Both the position numbers and the translations under genes were made by a program. A stretch of DNA of 29,043 nt from a virus. Where the stretch lies: the IMG/VR virus record IMGVR_UViG_3300029319_000042, positions 24,742 to 53,784 of that record. One strand, 5' to 3'. The first letter of the stretch is position 1; every line of letters starts with the position of its first letter. The notes beneath the pieces were generated by a model. It had not been told where the DNA came from and did not search any database. It was given only the letters and a program-made list of their open reading frames with translations. Below are positions 7,714 through 16,403 of this stretch, one piece after another.

Positions 7714-7748
7714 CTTGACAATATAGCGATCCTATATTATATGTCAAG
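7714..7748. promoter_or_regulatory. Divergent promoter region with palindromic TTGACA boxes
   Basis: A perfect 7-base inverted repeat, CTTGACA (7714-7720) and TGTCAAG (7742-7748), places a consensus -35 box on each strand. Leftward: TTGACA (7747-7742), 16 bases, TATATT (7725-7720), ATG at 7712. Rightward: TTGACA (7715-7720), 17 bases, TATATG (7738-7743), ATG at 7763. A second leftward -10, TATAAT (7741-7736), also exists but has no good -35. The two promoters overlap face to face, so they should compete, and the palindrome could also be an operator. Confidence 0.65.
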
Positions 7749-7762
7749 CATAGAAAGAAAAT

Positions 7763-9193
7763 ATGAAATATAAATTTAAAACAAAACCATATAAGCATCA
7801 ATTGACTGCTTTAGAAAAGTCATGGAATAAAGAAACGTACGCGTATTTTATGGAGATGGGTACGGGTAAAACAAAAGTATTAATCGACAACATGTCTATG
7901 TTGTATGATAAAGGTAAGATAGATAGTGCCTTAATTATAGCACCAAAAGGTGTTGTTAAAACTTGGTATGAACAAGAACTACCAACACATTTACCAAATC
8001 ATATTGAAAATGTGACCATATTGTGGCAATCAAATATTACAAAGAAACAACAAAAAAAATTAGAAAGTTTATTTGAAATAGAAACTGCCTTACATATTTT
8101 AGTTATGAACGTTGAAGCGTTTAGCACAGAGAAAGGTATGAAGTTTGCAGCCAGATTTTTAAACTCACATAAAACTCTAATGGCCATAGATGAGTCTACT
8201 ACAATTAAAACACCTACAGCTAAAAGAACTAAAAATATTATTGCGTTAGGTAAACATGCAAAGTACAGAAGAATTATGACAGGATCACCTGTTACAAAAA
8301 ATCCTTTAGACTTATATACTCAATGTGAGTTTTTAGATCCCTTTCTTTTAGATTTTTATTCATACTATGCTTTTAGAAATAGATATGCAGAAATGACTAC
8401 AATGAATCTTCGAGGAAGATCAATACAAGTTGTAAAAGAATTTAGACACTTAAATGAACTATCTGAGTCTTTACAACCTTTTTCTTACAGAGTTTTAAAA
8501 GAAGATTGTTTAGATTTACCGCCTAAAAATTTTATTAAAAGGCATATTGTTCTTACAAGTGAACAAAGAAAAATTTATGAACAAATGAAACAACATGCAA
8601 TGGCTGTGTTAAATGGTAAAGTTACATCAACCATGACGGTATTGACTCAACTTATGAGATTACATCAAATAACTTGTGGTCATTTTACTGCAGATGATGG
8701 AAGCACACAATTAATACCAAACAATAGAATTACTGAGTTAATGAATGTATTAGAAGAAACAGAAGGTAAAGCAATAATTTGGGCTAACTATCAAAGAGAT
8801 GTAAATCAAATTATAAAAGCTATTACTGACGTGTATGGTCCGGGATCCGTGGTTGATTATTATGGATTAACACCACAAGAAGAAAGACAAGATAATATAC
8901 GTAAATTTCAAAATGGAGATGAGTGTAGATTTATTGTTGGCACAACACAAACAGGTGGATATGGTATTACACTTACAAAAGCAAACACCGTTATATATTA
9001 TTCTAATGGTTATGATTTAGAAAAAAGACTACAATCAGAAGACAGAGCACACAGAATAGGCCAAAAGAAAACGGTAACTTATGTTGACTTAATTTGCGAG
9101 GATACCGTTGACGAGAAGATTGTGAAGGCTTTAAGAGATAAAATAAATATTGCATCTGAAGTGTTGGGTGAAGAATTAAAAGATTGGATTTAA
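7763..9193 (+). CDS. SNF2-type superfamily 2 helicase/translocase
   Basis: The 476-residue protein has all SF2/SNF2 landmarks: YKHQLTAL (Q-like motif), MEMGTGKT (Walker A, Lys36), LIIAPKGVVKTW (Ia), AIDEST (motif II, D143-E144), MTGSPVTK (III), IIWANYQRD (IV), GTTQTGGYGITLTKA (V), and QSEDRAHRIGQ (VI, 424-434). Motif II reads DEST where SNF2 proteins usually have DEAH or DEGH. The protein is a compact two-lobe motor with no added nuclease domain. It is probably a DNA translocase acting on replication or recombination intermediates. It is the only plus-strand gene, divergent from the replication block and convergent with the lysis genes, so it can be expressed on its own schedule. The ATG at 7763 has only a weak AGAAAGA ribosome site. 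Confidence 0.93.
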   Translation: MKYKFKTKPYKHQLTALEKSWNKETYAYFMEMGTGKTKVLIDNMSMLYDKGKIDSALIIAPKGVVKTWYEQELPTHLPNHIENVTILWQSNITKKQQKKLESLFEIETALHILVMNVEAFSTEKGMKFAARFLNSHKTLMAIDESTTIKTPTAKRTKNIIALGKHAKYRRIMTGSPVTKNPLDLYTQCEFLDPFLLDFYSYYAFRNRYAEMTTMNLRGRSIQVVKEFRHLNELSESLQPFSYRVLKEDCLDLPPKNFIKRHIVLTSEQRKIYEQMKQHAMAVLNGKVTSTMTVLTQLMRLHQITCGHFTADDGSTQLIPNNRITELMNVLEETEGKAIIWANYQRDVNQIIKAITDVYGPGSVVDYYGLTPQEERQDNIRKFQNGDECRFIVGTTQTGGYGITLTKANTVIYYSNGYDLEKRLQSEDRAHRIGQKKTVTYVDLICEDTVDEKIVKALRDKINIASEVLGEELKDWI

Positions 9194-9666
9194 AACAATT
9201 CTTTTGCTGAACCTAATATGGGTTTGTATTTTGTTTTACCTTCTGATCTATACGCGTGTAAGAATGATGCACGTCTACCTTCAGGTATCCAGCTACAATG
9301 TATCCAGCCAGAGTTAGGCTCACCCGGAGTGTAGAACTCAAGAATCAGCTGATCTGGTTCAAGATTATTTTTAATCCAGTCAAATAATTCTACATTATCT
9401 GTGCCCACAACTTCGAAGTCTGCGGCCTCAGCTTTGGCATGCTGTGAATTAATGCTGCTGCCAATTGCAATACATAACTCTGCACTACGATATCCGCTAG
9501 TTATTTTTACTCTGCCAAAGTGATCACGTACTGGCTGTAAAATATTTTCACACAAAGCTTTTAATTTTTCTATTTGCTCTGCGTTAGGATTGTTGTTTAT
9601 ACCTTTACGGATCGCTGTGTCCGATTTAGTTAATTCTGAAAGAGTAAAATTTCGTGTAAGATTCAT
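9190..9666 (-). CDS. M15-family peptidase, probable endolysin
   Basis: Starting at the ATG at 9666, the product has 158 residues (MNLTRNFTLSELTKSDTA). The motif SGYRSAEL (57-64), SQHAKAEAADF with His76 and Asp83, and GWIHCSW with His123 give the zinc ligands of the peptidase M15A type (D-Ala-D-Ala carboxypeptidase or L,D-endopeptidase fold). The ligand set is complete. In phages such small M15 proteins cut peptidoglycan peptides at lysis, or sit in the virion to help entry. The frame stays open to 9729, but those 21 residues overlap the holin-like gene, and the TAATG junction at 9664-9668 supports 9666. Being next to a small membrane protein argues for lysis. No signal peptide is seen, so it would need a holin. 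It ends in a TTAA shared with the SNF2 gene. Confidence 0.88.
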   Translation of the reverse strand: MNLTRNFTLSELTKSDTAIRKGINNNPNAEQIEKLKALCENILQPVRDHFGRVKITSGYRSAELCIAIGSSINSQHAKAEAADFEVVGTDNVELFDWIKNNLEPDQLILEFYTPGEPNSGWIHCSWIPEGRRASFLHAYRSEGKTKYKPILGSAKELF

Positions 9667-9860
9667 TAGCTTAATATAATACCTAGTGCGAAGAGCGCAG
9701 CAGTTCCCGCAGCCGCTAAAAGAACCCAATAGATCTTGTCTATCTTACCACCCAATTTCTCGACGTCTTCATGCACATGTTTTAAATTTTTTTTAACACC
9801 TGAAATATGTCCGTATAGTGATAAGATGTGTTCTCTAGTTGTTTTTGGATTCATAGCCAT
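9666..9860 (-). CDS. Small membrane protein, probable holin (XhlA-like layout)
   Basis: The 64-residue protein has a charged helical N-terminal half (GVKKNLKHVHEDVEKLGGKI) and one C-terminal membrane segment (residues about 43-63, YWVLLAAAGTAALFALGIIL). This layout is like the hemolysin XhlA-type holin partners of phages. Its stop codon shares one base with the start of the M15 peptidase gene (TAATG), and its own start shares one base with the end of the 1497-residue gene. The M15 gene directly downstream makes a holin or holin-accessory role likely. A second in-frame ATG at 9854 is a possible alternative start, giving two forms that differ by two residues. The prediction rests on topology and position; no specific motif proves it. 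Confidence 0.7.
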   Translation of the reverse strand: MAMNPKTTREHILSLYGHISGVKKNLKHVHEDVEKLGGKIDKIYWVLLAAAGTAALFALGIILS

Positions 9861-12800
9861 TATGTTCTCAACCTTTTTGCAATAATTTGTTCTGTAGGAG
9901 ATAGTAGTGCACTCTCTGTTGCTGTCAACCCTGTTGTAGGGTTTATATTAGCCGCAAACATATTAGCTATTTGTGGATCTGGTAAAATTGGAGCAGCCGG
10001 TACGGCTGGTTGTACTAAACTACTTTGATCTTGACTTTCTTGTAAGTCTCTTAATCTATCTCGTTCATCAAGTCTTTCATCTTTTAGATCAAGTTTTCTA
10101 TCTATAGTAGATCTTAAAAATTCTTCTCGATCTTTTTCATCTAAACCTAAAGGTATATTTTTATATTTATTTCTTATTTCTCTTAATTTACTTTTATCAA
10201 CAAAATCATCTATTTTAAAATCTGTTTTAAGTTCTCTATTTATATTTTTAATTGTATTTCTTATTGCAGAATCTTTTTTAAAATTTGGTAATGGTTCTGC
10301 ATTGAATATTCCAAGCATAACCATGCTAACATCTTTATCAGACAAAGCTCTTCTACCTCTTAATAAATCTTTTATTTCTTTTTCAGTAAAATTTAATTTT
10401 CGTAAAGCTTGTACATCTTTGTACACTTCAGATAAAATCCTGTAATTATTTGATTGTAGTTTATCAAATTCATTTACAAGAGTTTCAGCTTCTAAACCAT
10501 TTATTATCAACCTCGCATCTTTTTGTAATTTTGCAGCGTTATTAATATCTCTTGTAAATGCACCTCTAGCATCAGCTAATAAACCTGAGTATGTACCAAG
10601 TTTAAATCTCATTGATGTATATGGATCTTGCTTAACAATACTAAATCCAGTCAATACTTTTAATACGGTATCAAATAAATCTCTTTTAATTGCAGATTTA
10701 GATAGATCTCCACCGATAGCTTGCGCTATTTCCTCTGCACTTCTTATAGTTGTTGGTGTAACTTTTCTGTAAGCATGATATAAAATTTTAGAAAACCAAT
10801 CAGGATCATTTTTTATATCAGCAATAACTCCACCTTGTTTAGTTCTAAATATACCTTTTGAATCTGGTGTTAATTCTAAAGCTGTCTCTGCCATAATTGA
10901 TGGTGCTAAAAAAGGCTCTAAAGATCTTACAACAAAAGATTTTGCTGATTGTGCAAACAATAAAGCTGTTGATTCATCTGTATCTTTGCCTTCAGCCAAG
11001 GTTGTCATAGCAGCTTTAACTGGAGCAGCCACATCTGCATATGGAACAAGGTATGAAAAATTAGTTGCTTTCCATGACCTGTCTTCTTTTTGTTGTGTAA
11101 CAGGTATAAGATCAGATGCTTTTTCATAATCAGGTGCAAATCTAGTTTTATATGCTTCATACATATCTTTTGTAATACCAGTCATAGTTTGCGCAGAATC
11201 CATGACTACAGGTGTTGCAATATTAACAGTTGTAGTCCAACCTATTAACTGTCTTGCACCAATCTGTCTTATGTATGGATTATCTGATTGCATCTTACGC
11301 AAACCACCTCTTACTATTTGAAAAGAGTTTCTGTACATCTCTGATACGAATGCAACGAAATTTCCTAAGAAAGGAAACTTTCTAACATTTTGTACAAATG
11401 TTGGTATCATAGAATAATTCGGATATGTGTCTCTTATCTCAATACCCGCTATTTCTTTAATAGCATCACTTAAAGATTTTTTACTACCATCTGCTCTGAC
11501 TGGTTTAAAATCATATTTATAAACTTGTCTAAAATATTTTTTTACATCATCTAAATTTCTTAACGCTGGTGTTAATTGTGATTTAACAAAGTTGTAACCA
11601 AACAATTTCCACAAGTTATCACCTAATTGATATGCCTCCATGGATTTTCCAACCACTCTACCGAAAGCACCTTTGTTTGTAAATAAAGATGCAAACACAT
11701 TATCTGATGTAGTTCCTTCAATTACTGTTTTGTTAAAAAGTTTTGATGATCCAAATAATTCTGGTATCATTTGTTCTAATTCTTGTGCGATTGTAGAAGA
11801 ATCAATTGCACCATTATCTAACGCTTCTTGTAAAACTTCTCTTAATTTTTTAGGATCTGTTGTTTTACCTGTAAGTTCATCAAACAATATTCTAAAATTG
11901 TCAGCAACACTTGCACCTTTTCCAACGTGTCCATTAGCAGTTGCAAACATAGCAGCTGTCGTTATGTTACGCATTTGAGTCATTAAAGATAAAACTGTTT
12001 TGTTCATTTGTATTCCTGCTTTTATTGCAAGCAAAGATTTCATAAAAGGTAGTTTTAATAACGTGTCCATGATTAATGTATTATCTTTCATGGCTTTTGC
12101 TATTTCTGGTAAAGTCAACATTTTTTCTTTACCTATACTAAATATTTTTTGTAAATCTAAATTGTATGGTTTAGATACGTTAATCTCTACTAAATCTCTT
12201 GGATTTGTAATTCCATTTTTCTTTGCAAATTCAATGTAGTCTCTTCTATTTTTAAATATAAAATTATCCATACCAAACTCAGCTATTTCTCTGTAAGCTT
12301 TTGCACTATTTGCTGTGTGTGCCATTTCAACGATAGTGTCCATAATAATTTGTTTGGGATCTTCTACTTTACCTAGTAGTTTTGCTATTGCATCTGGTAA
12401 ATATTGTTCGTCACTAAAAAATTTATTAAATGTAGTTTTTGGTATTTTTAATTCTTGTGCTGCATTTGCAATAGCTTTTAATCTTTGTGCAGGTGTTGAC
12501 CCTTCAGATCTACCGATTGTTAATATCCTGTTTACTAGGGCTGTTGCTTCAAGTTTAGCATCTGATGTTGAAATATTTTTGTTAAAGTTTTTTTGTAATT
12601 TTACAAAATAATCAATTGCTTTATTATATGTTCCTTTATCTGCTCTATATTTATTGTTTTTAAATATTTCGTACCCTTGGTGTAGATATCTACCCATATT
12701 TCTTATGATATCATCTTTTACATTCAACCCTTTTAATATTGGTGAAAGCTCCGTAGTGTAATCATCAATTATTTTTCTAATTGCTAAAGAAGAAGATTGT

Positions 12801-14353
12801 AGTGATTTAGGTAATTGACCTAATTTTATATTACCACGCATGTATTCTAATACGTCAGCCCAATATCTTAACGCTTGATTTGCAGTATTAGTATTAAAAA
12901 ATATGTCATCAAATCCAGCTTCAGCTAATTTATACATTTGTCTATCTAAATCTTTCATAAATATGTCTGTAGATTTTTTTGCAGATTTATTTAAACCATC
13001 TAATTTTTTAAGTTCGTTTCTAGTCTGCACGTTAAAAGGTCCACCTGATTTAAAATTTTGTGTAAATTGATCAATACCTCTTCTAATTGCTGTCCATCCT
13101 CCTGCACTATAATCAGAAAATTTCCAAAGATCTGATCTTGGTATACCTGATTTTGTTAAAGCTTTATCTGCAACTTTAGATACCGTTCTAAATAATTTTG
13201 GTATTTGACTTTTTTCACTGGCTAAAACTTTTGTTATACCTGTTAATGCAGGGTCTACTACATTTGATAATATGACACCTGATCCTGTAGACATCATTTT
13301 TATAGATGGACCTACTAATTTAAGAGCACCTAAAAACGTTGTGCCCTCTGCACCAAATTTTAATTTGTTTCTTAATACAGCTGCAGCATATTCTTTTGGA
13401 TTTGTAATACCCTCTAAACTTTCTAGTTGAGTATTAGCTAAGGCTCTTTCTAAAAAATTACCTTTCTCATCACCAAATATTTCTCCAACAGATTTTTGAC
13501 CTGTAGCTGATACAGTTGTGTCAGACACAAATGCAGGTAATACCCAGTAACCACCATATTTAGCTAAGTTTAAACTATACTCACCAGCTTTTGTTGCTGC
13601 TAATTTTTTTGCTGTTTTTTCTGCAAGTTTTGTTTTTGCAGCTTTACCAAATAATCTTTTTGCTATTTTTTGTGCGATTGCAAAACCTGTACCATATTGT
13701 ACTAATAAAGAAGTAAATTTTGCAACACCACCTGCATCTTCACCATAAATGTCATCTAAGTTCATTTCTGGTAATGCTTTTTGAACATTATCTAATGTTT
13801 CTGTGTCAAGATATAAATCTGATAAAGCAGAAAGTGTTTCTGCTGTTCCTCTTACTGCTGTGTATAAACCTGTGGTTGGACCTATAAATGCTTGTCCAAG
13901 TTTAGAATCTAATACTTTTTGTCTAGCTTTGTCACCAGCTTCGTCTTTTCTATACAAAGCATCATAAGAGCCCTTACCTAAATAATTGTAATCAGTAAAT
14001 CTAGCAAAATCTTTTTTGTCTGCTATATCAACAAAATTTTTAACACTATCAAAGTAGTTAGAATATCCTTTATCTTGATATTCTTTAATATATTCTATTA
14101 CTGGTGTTGGATCATTTTTAAATATGTGTAAGTATCTATCTATATCTGCTTGAACTTCTCCAGGTAATTCTAAAACAAAATCACTATATACTTTATCTAA
14201 TACTGCAGCTGGTTTATCTCTATCCTCTCTTGCTTCTATACCTGGGCCATAGATACCCACAGCTAATTTTTGCATAAAAGATCTATCTGCAGGATCTGTA
14301 TTTAACGCGTCTTGAAGAAAAGGTCGTATGTTTGATTTTCTAGCTTCGTCCAT
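9860..14353 (-). CDS. Very large structural protein, probable internal virion/ejection protein
   Basis: At 1497 residues this is the longest protein in the window. The start has a strong AAGGAG that overlaps the stop codon of the preceding gene. The sequence is mostly helical, with alternating charged and alanine-rich amphipathic stretches (for example KLAEKTAKKLAATKAGEYSL) and a few hydrophobic runs, but no signal peptide. The C-terminus has a highly charged helix (RKLDLKDERLDERDRLRDL) and a proline/alanine-rich tail. The length, the lack of enzyme motifs and the position after three other internal-protein-like genes and before the lysis pair resemble the T7 gp16 position. I see no lytic transglycosylase motif at the N-terminus, which T7 gp16 has. 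Likely role: ejected with the DNA to form a channel. This is inferred from size and context. Confidence 0.7.
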   Translation of the reverse strand: MDEARKSNIRPFLQDALNTDPADRSFMQKLAVGIYGPGIEAREDRDKPAAVLDKVYSDFVLELPGEVQADIDRYLHIFKNDPTPVIEYIKEYQDKGYSNYFDSVKNFVDIADKKDFARFTDYNYLGKGSYDALYRKDEAGDKARQKVLDSKLGQAFIGPTTGLYTAVRGTAETLSALSDLYLDTETLDNVQKALPEMNLDDIYGEDAGGVAKFTSLLVQYGTGFAIAQKIAKRLFGKAAKTKLAEKTAKKLAATKAGEYSLNLAKYGGYWVLPAFVSDTTVSATGQKSVGEIFGDEKGNFLERALANTQLESLEGITNPKEYAAAVLRNKLKFGAEGTTFLGALKLVGPSIKMMSTGSGVILSNVVDPALTGITKVLASEKSQIPKLFRTVSKVADKALTKSGIPRSDLWKFSDYSAGGWTAIRRGIDQFTQNFKSGGPFNVQTRNELKKLDGLNKSAKKSTDIFMKDLDRQMYKLAEAGFDDIFFNTNTANQALRYWADVLEYMRGNIKLGQLPKSLQSSSLAIRKIIDDYTTELSPILKGLNVKDDIIRNMGRYLHQGYEIFKNNKYRADKGTYNKAIDYFVKLQKNFNKNISTSDAKLEATALVNRILTIGRSEGSTPAQRLKAIANAAQELKIPKTTFNKFFSDEQYLPDAIAKLLGKVEDPKQIIMDTIVEMAHTANSAKAYREIAEFGMDNFIFKNRRDYIEFAKKNGITNPRDLVEINVSKPYNLDLQKIFSIGKEKMLTLPEIAKAMKDNTLIMDTLLKLPFMKSLLAIKAGIQMNKTVLSLMTQMRNITTAAMFATANGHVGKGASVADNFRILFDELTGKTTDPKKLREVLQEALDNGAIDSSTIAQELEQMIPELFGSSKLFNKTVIEGTTSDNVFASLFTNKGAFGRVVGKSMEAYQLGDNLWKLFGYNFVKSQLTPALRNLDDVKKYFRQVYKYDFKPVRADGSKKSLSDAIKEIAGIEIRDTYPNYSMIPTFVQNVRKFPFLGNFVAFVSEMYRNSFQIVRGGLRKMQSDNPYIRQIGARQLIGWTTTVNIATPVVMDSAQTMTGITKDMYEAYKTRFAPDYEKASDLIPVTQQKEDRSWKATNFSYLVPYADVAAPVKAAMTTLAEGKDTDESTALLFAQSAKSFVVRSLEPFLAPSIMAETALELTPDSKGIFRTKQGGVIADIKNDPDWFSKILYHAYRKVTPTTIRSAEEIAQAIGGDLSKSAIKRDLFDTVLKVLTGFSIVKQDPYTSMRFKLGTYSGLLADARGAFTRDINNAAKLQKDARLIINGLEAETLVNEFDKLQSNNYRILSEVYKDVQALRKLNFTEKEIKDLLRGRRALSDKDVSMVMLGIFNAEPLPNFKKDSAIRNTIKNINRELKTDFKIDDFVDKSKLREIRNKYKNIPLGLDEKDREEFLRSTIDRKLDLKDERLDERDRLRDLQESQDQSSLVQPAVPAAPILPDPQIANMFAANINPTTGLTATESALLSPTEQIIAKRLRT

Positions 14354-14361
14354 CGGTCTCC

Positions 14362-15435
14362 TTATACGGTAGACACATCAATGTTCATTGAGACATTATA
14401 CTTTTGATTAAATGATGTTACGTCTTCTTGGTTTTTAATACTTGCAAAATCTGCAAAAGCTTGTTTGTTATATGCTATTAATTTTACAACTTCATCTGGT
14501 ATTTCTTGTGGTAGTCTAGCTCTTAATATAGCGTATGCATCGTTGCCTTGACCTTCAGTTTCCATAGCTACATCTTTTCTTTCAACAGCCATTGGTTGTT
14601 CACCTGTCATTGGTGTACCCATAGCTCTTCCTACTCTTCCACCTTCAGCATTTGGTTCAGCGTCTTGGAAATAGTATAATGAAGATGCTATTCGTTCAAC
14701 TTCCTTTTGGAATCTATCTCCCCTTAACTCACCTTCTTCATATGCTTTACTGTTTGTTACTTGCATGATTGCAAATCTTTTTGCTTCTTGTTGAGTTATA
14801 AAACCACTACCTAAAGCTATTTTCATTAATCTTTCATATTCAGGTCGTTTTTCAACTGGCACAACTCCATCTATTCCTTTTAAACCTTCGGCTTTTAATG
14901 CCATATCATTTTTAATTTCTGTTGCTGTTTTTTTATTTGCTGCTGCTCTTGAAATATCTAATTTATCTAAAGCTAACTTACCAGTTATAAGTTGATCTAA
15001 ACCTTTACCTTGTAATTCTTTTTCTTTTAAATCTATTTGTTTTAATCCAGTTAGACCACCTATAGCACTTTGTGTTGTCATTGGATCTTTAAAAAAATCT
15101 GTAACTGCTCTTAATCCACCGCTTTCAATATTTGGTAATACATTTGTTGCAAGATTACCAAGAGTTTGTAATCTAACAATGTCTCGCATGTCATCAATTC
15201 CAGACATGGCTTTATTCATATTTTGTTGTCGTATATTCATTAATTCTTCTACCGTTTTACCTGTGTAGTCTGGTTGTTGAAAACCCTCTCTCGCACCAAA
15301 ATTGTCTCCTTGAATTACTCCACCACCAATAGCCATGTTAACTTTTTGATCTAAACCTGATGTAATACCAGTGCCTTGTGAGGCAGCTTTACCTCCTAAT
15401 TTAAACATGGGTCTTTTCATTACTTTATAATTCAT
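14362..15435 (-). CDS. Internal virion-type structural protein
   Basis: The 357-residue product starts MNYKVMKRPMFKLGGKA, and the PMFKLGG motif is typical of structural proteins in marine podovirus-like contigs (from memory). The middle is helical and charged (GLKQIDLKEKELQGKGLDQL and following). Two short motifs, KVNMAIG and EGGRVGRAMG, recur in related form in the 477-residue neighbour. No enzymatic motif or membrane segment is seen. It lies between the 322-residue gene (one-base overlap) and the 1497-residue protein, as the internal core proteins of T7-like phages do. A minor tail or scaffold-like role is possible. Assignment comes from context. Confidence 0.65.
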   Translation of the reverse strand: MNYKVMKRPMFKLGGKAASQGTGITSGLDQKVNMAIGGGVIQGDNFGAREGFQQPDYTGKTVEELMNIRQQNMNKAMSGIDDMRDIVRLQTLGNLATNVLPNIESGGLRAVTDFFKDPMTTQSAIGGLTGLKQIDLKEKELQGKGLDQLITGKLALDKLDISRAAANKKTATEIKNDMALKAEGLKGIDGVVPVEKRPEYERLMKIALGSGFITQQEAKRFAIMQVTNSKAYEEGELRGDRFQKEVERIASSLYYFQDAEPNAEGGRVGRAMGTPMTGEQPMAVERKDVAMETEGQGNDAYAILRARLPQEIPDEVVKLIAYNKQAFADFASIKNQEDVTSFNQKYNVSMNIDVSTV

Positions 15436-16403
15436 TAAAATCCAAATAGTTTACCTAAACTAAATGCTCCTATTCCTGCTGTTAAAGCACTTGATAAAGG
15501 ACTAGGTGTTGGCGTTGCAGGTCCAGTAGTTGTTTGTACTGATCCTAATCCTCCACCGACTCCTGTCAAACCTTGACCAAATCTTGCAAGTCTTTCAATT
15601 GGTTCAAATGCTGCCATTCTGTTTGCACCTGCTTGAGCGTCTCGTATTGCTTGTCTAAATGCTAAATCTTGCGATCCTAAACCTTGTATAAGACCTAATC
15701 TACCCATCGCTAATTGTGGTTGTGTTGTTGCAAAACCAAGTTGTTGATTAGCAAGTCCTGATTGCAATCCTGCTAAAGCTCCTTGTTGTTGAAATGCATT
15801 AGCTGCTAATTGATTAGCTTGTGTAAACCCTGCTTGATTTAATTGTGCTTGTAGAAGTGCTCTATCCATGTCAGATTTTCTATCATATTCTGCAAGTTGA
15901 ACTCCTGTTCTACCAGCTCCTAATGCACCCAATCCTGCTGCTTGGTCCATGATTCCTTGTCTTCGTATCTGAGCTTGTTCATCAAATTGTCCAAGCGTAG
16001 CATCTCTAACAGCAGCTTGATATGGTGATTCAAAATCTTTGTAAGCATCTGGACCTGTTCTTTTTGCTGCTTCCGATATCATAGATGATACACCACCTAA
16101 AGTAGATGTAGCATCGTCTAAAAATTTTTGATATCCCGCAACACCTGTTCCAGTTCCAGGTTCAATACCTGTTACAAATCCTTTGTCAGCATCAAATGTT
16201 AAAGTTCCAAGACCAGCTTCTGTTGCTGCTTTTTGAAAAGCTTCTTGTTGTAATTTATTAAGTCCAACAACTGATGGTGCAAACGATGAGGTATCCATCG
16301 GATCAGCAGATGATGCTGTCAATAATTCTAAAAATTTTTCTATACCTGGTCTTAAATAATCAGGTGCTTCTGTTATCGTTTTTTGTACTACTTCTTCAGC
16401 CAT
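15435..16403 (-). CDS. Glutamine/alanine/glycine-rich internal virion or DNA-ejection protein
   Basis: The 322-residue product is rich in Ala, Gln and Gly (NQAGFTQANQLAANAFQQQ, then GALAGLQSGLANQQLG), suggesting long low-complexity helices. It has an acidic start (MAEEVVQKTITEAPDYL) and a hydrophobic/glycine-rich end (SSALTAGIGAFSLGKLFGF) that could contact membrane. This composition is typical of internal virion proteins that leave the capsid with the DNA (compare T7 gp14 and P22 ejection proteins), but there is no specific signature. It overlaps its two neighbours by one base each (TAATG), so it is translationally coupled within the structural block. I regard ejection or tail-assembly function as likely and specific function as unknown. 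Confidence 0.65.
   Translation of the reverse strand: MAEEVVQKTITEAPDYLRPGIEKFLELLTASSADPMDTSSFAPSVVGLNKLQQEAFQKAATEAGLGTLTFDADKGFVTGIEPGTGTGVAGYQKFLDDATSTLGGVSSMISEAAKRTGPDAYKDFESPYQAAVRDATLGQFDEQAQIRRQGIMDQAAGLGALGAGRTGVQLAEYDRKSDMDRALLQAQLNQAGFTQANQLAANAFQQQGALAGLQSGLANQQLGFATTQPQLAMGRLGLIQGLGSQDLAFRQAIRDAQAGANRMAAFEPIERLARFGQGLTGVGGGLGSVQTTTGPATPTPSPLSSALTAGIGAFSLGKLFGF

Noticed and set aside
7763-9193. SNF2 gene as recent foreign insertion
   Set aside because: Its orientation is odd, but base composition resembles the neighbours and the promoter and stop codon are integrated with flanking genes without repeats at the borders.
9667-9729. N-terminal extension of the M15 peptidase to 9729 (MGSFSGCGNCC...)
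   Set aside because: The 21 extra residues come from the holin-like gene read in another frame; the TAATG junction and the family start favour 9666.
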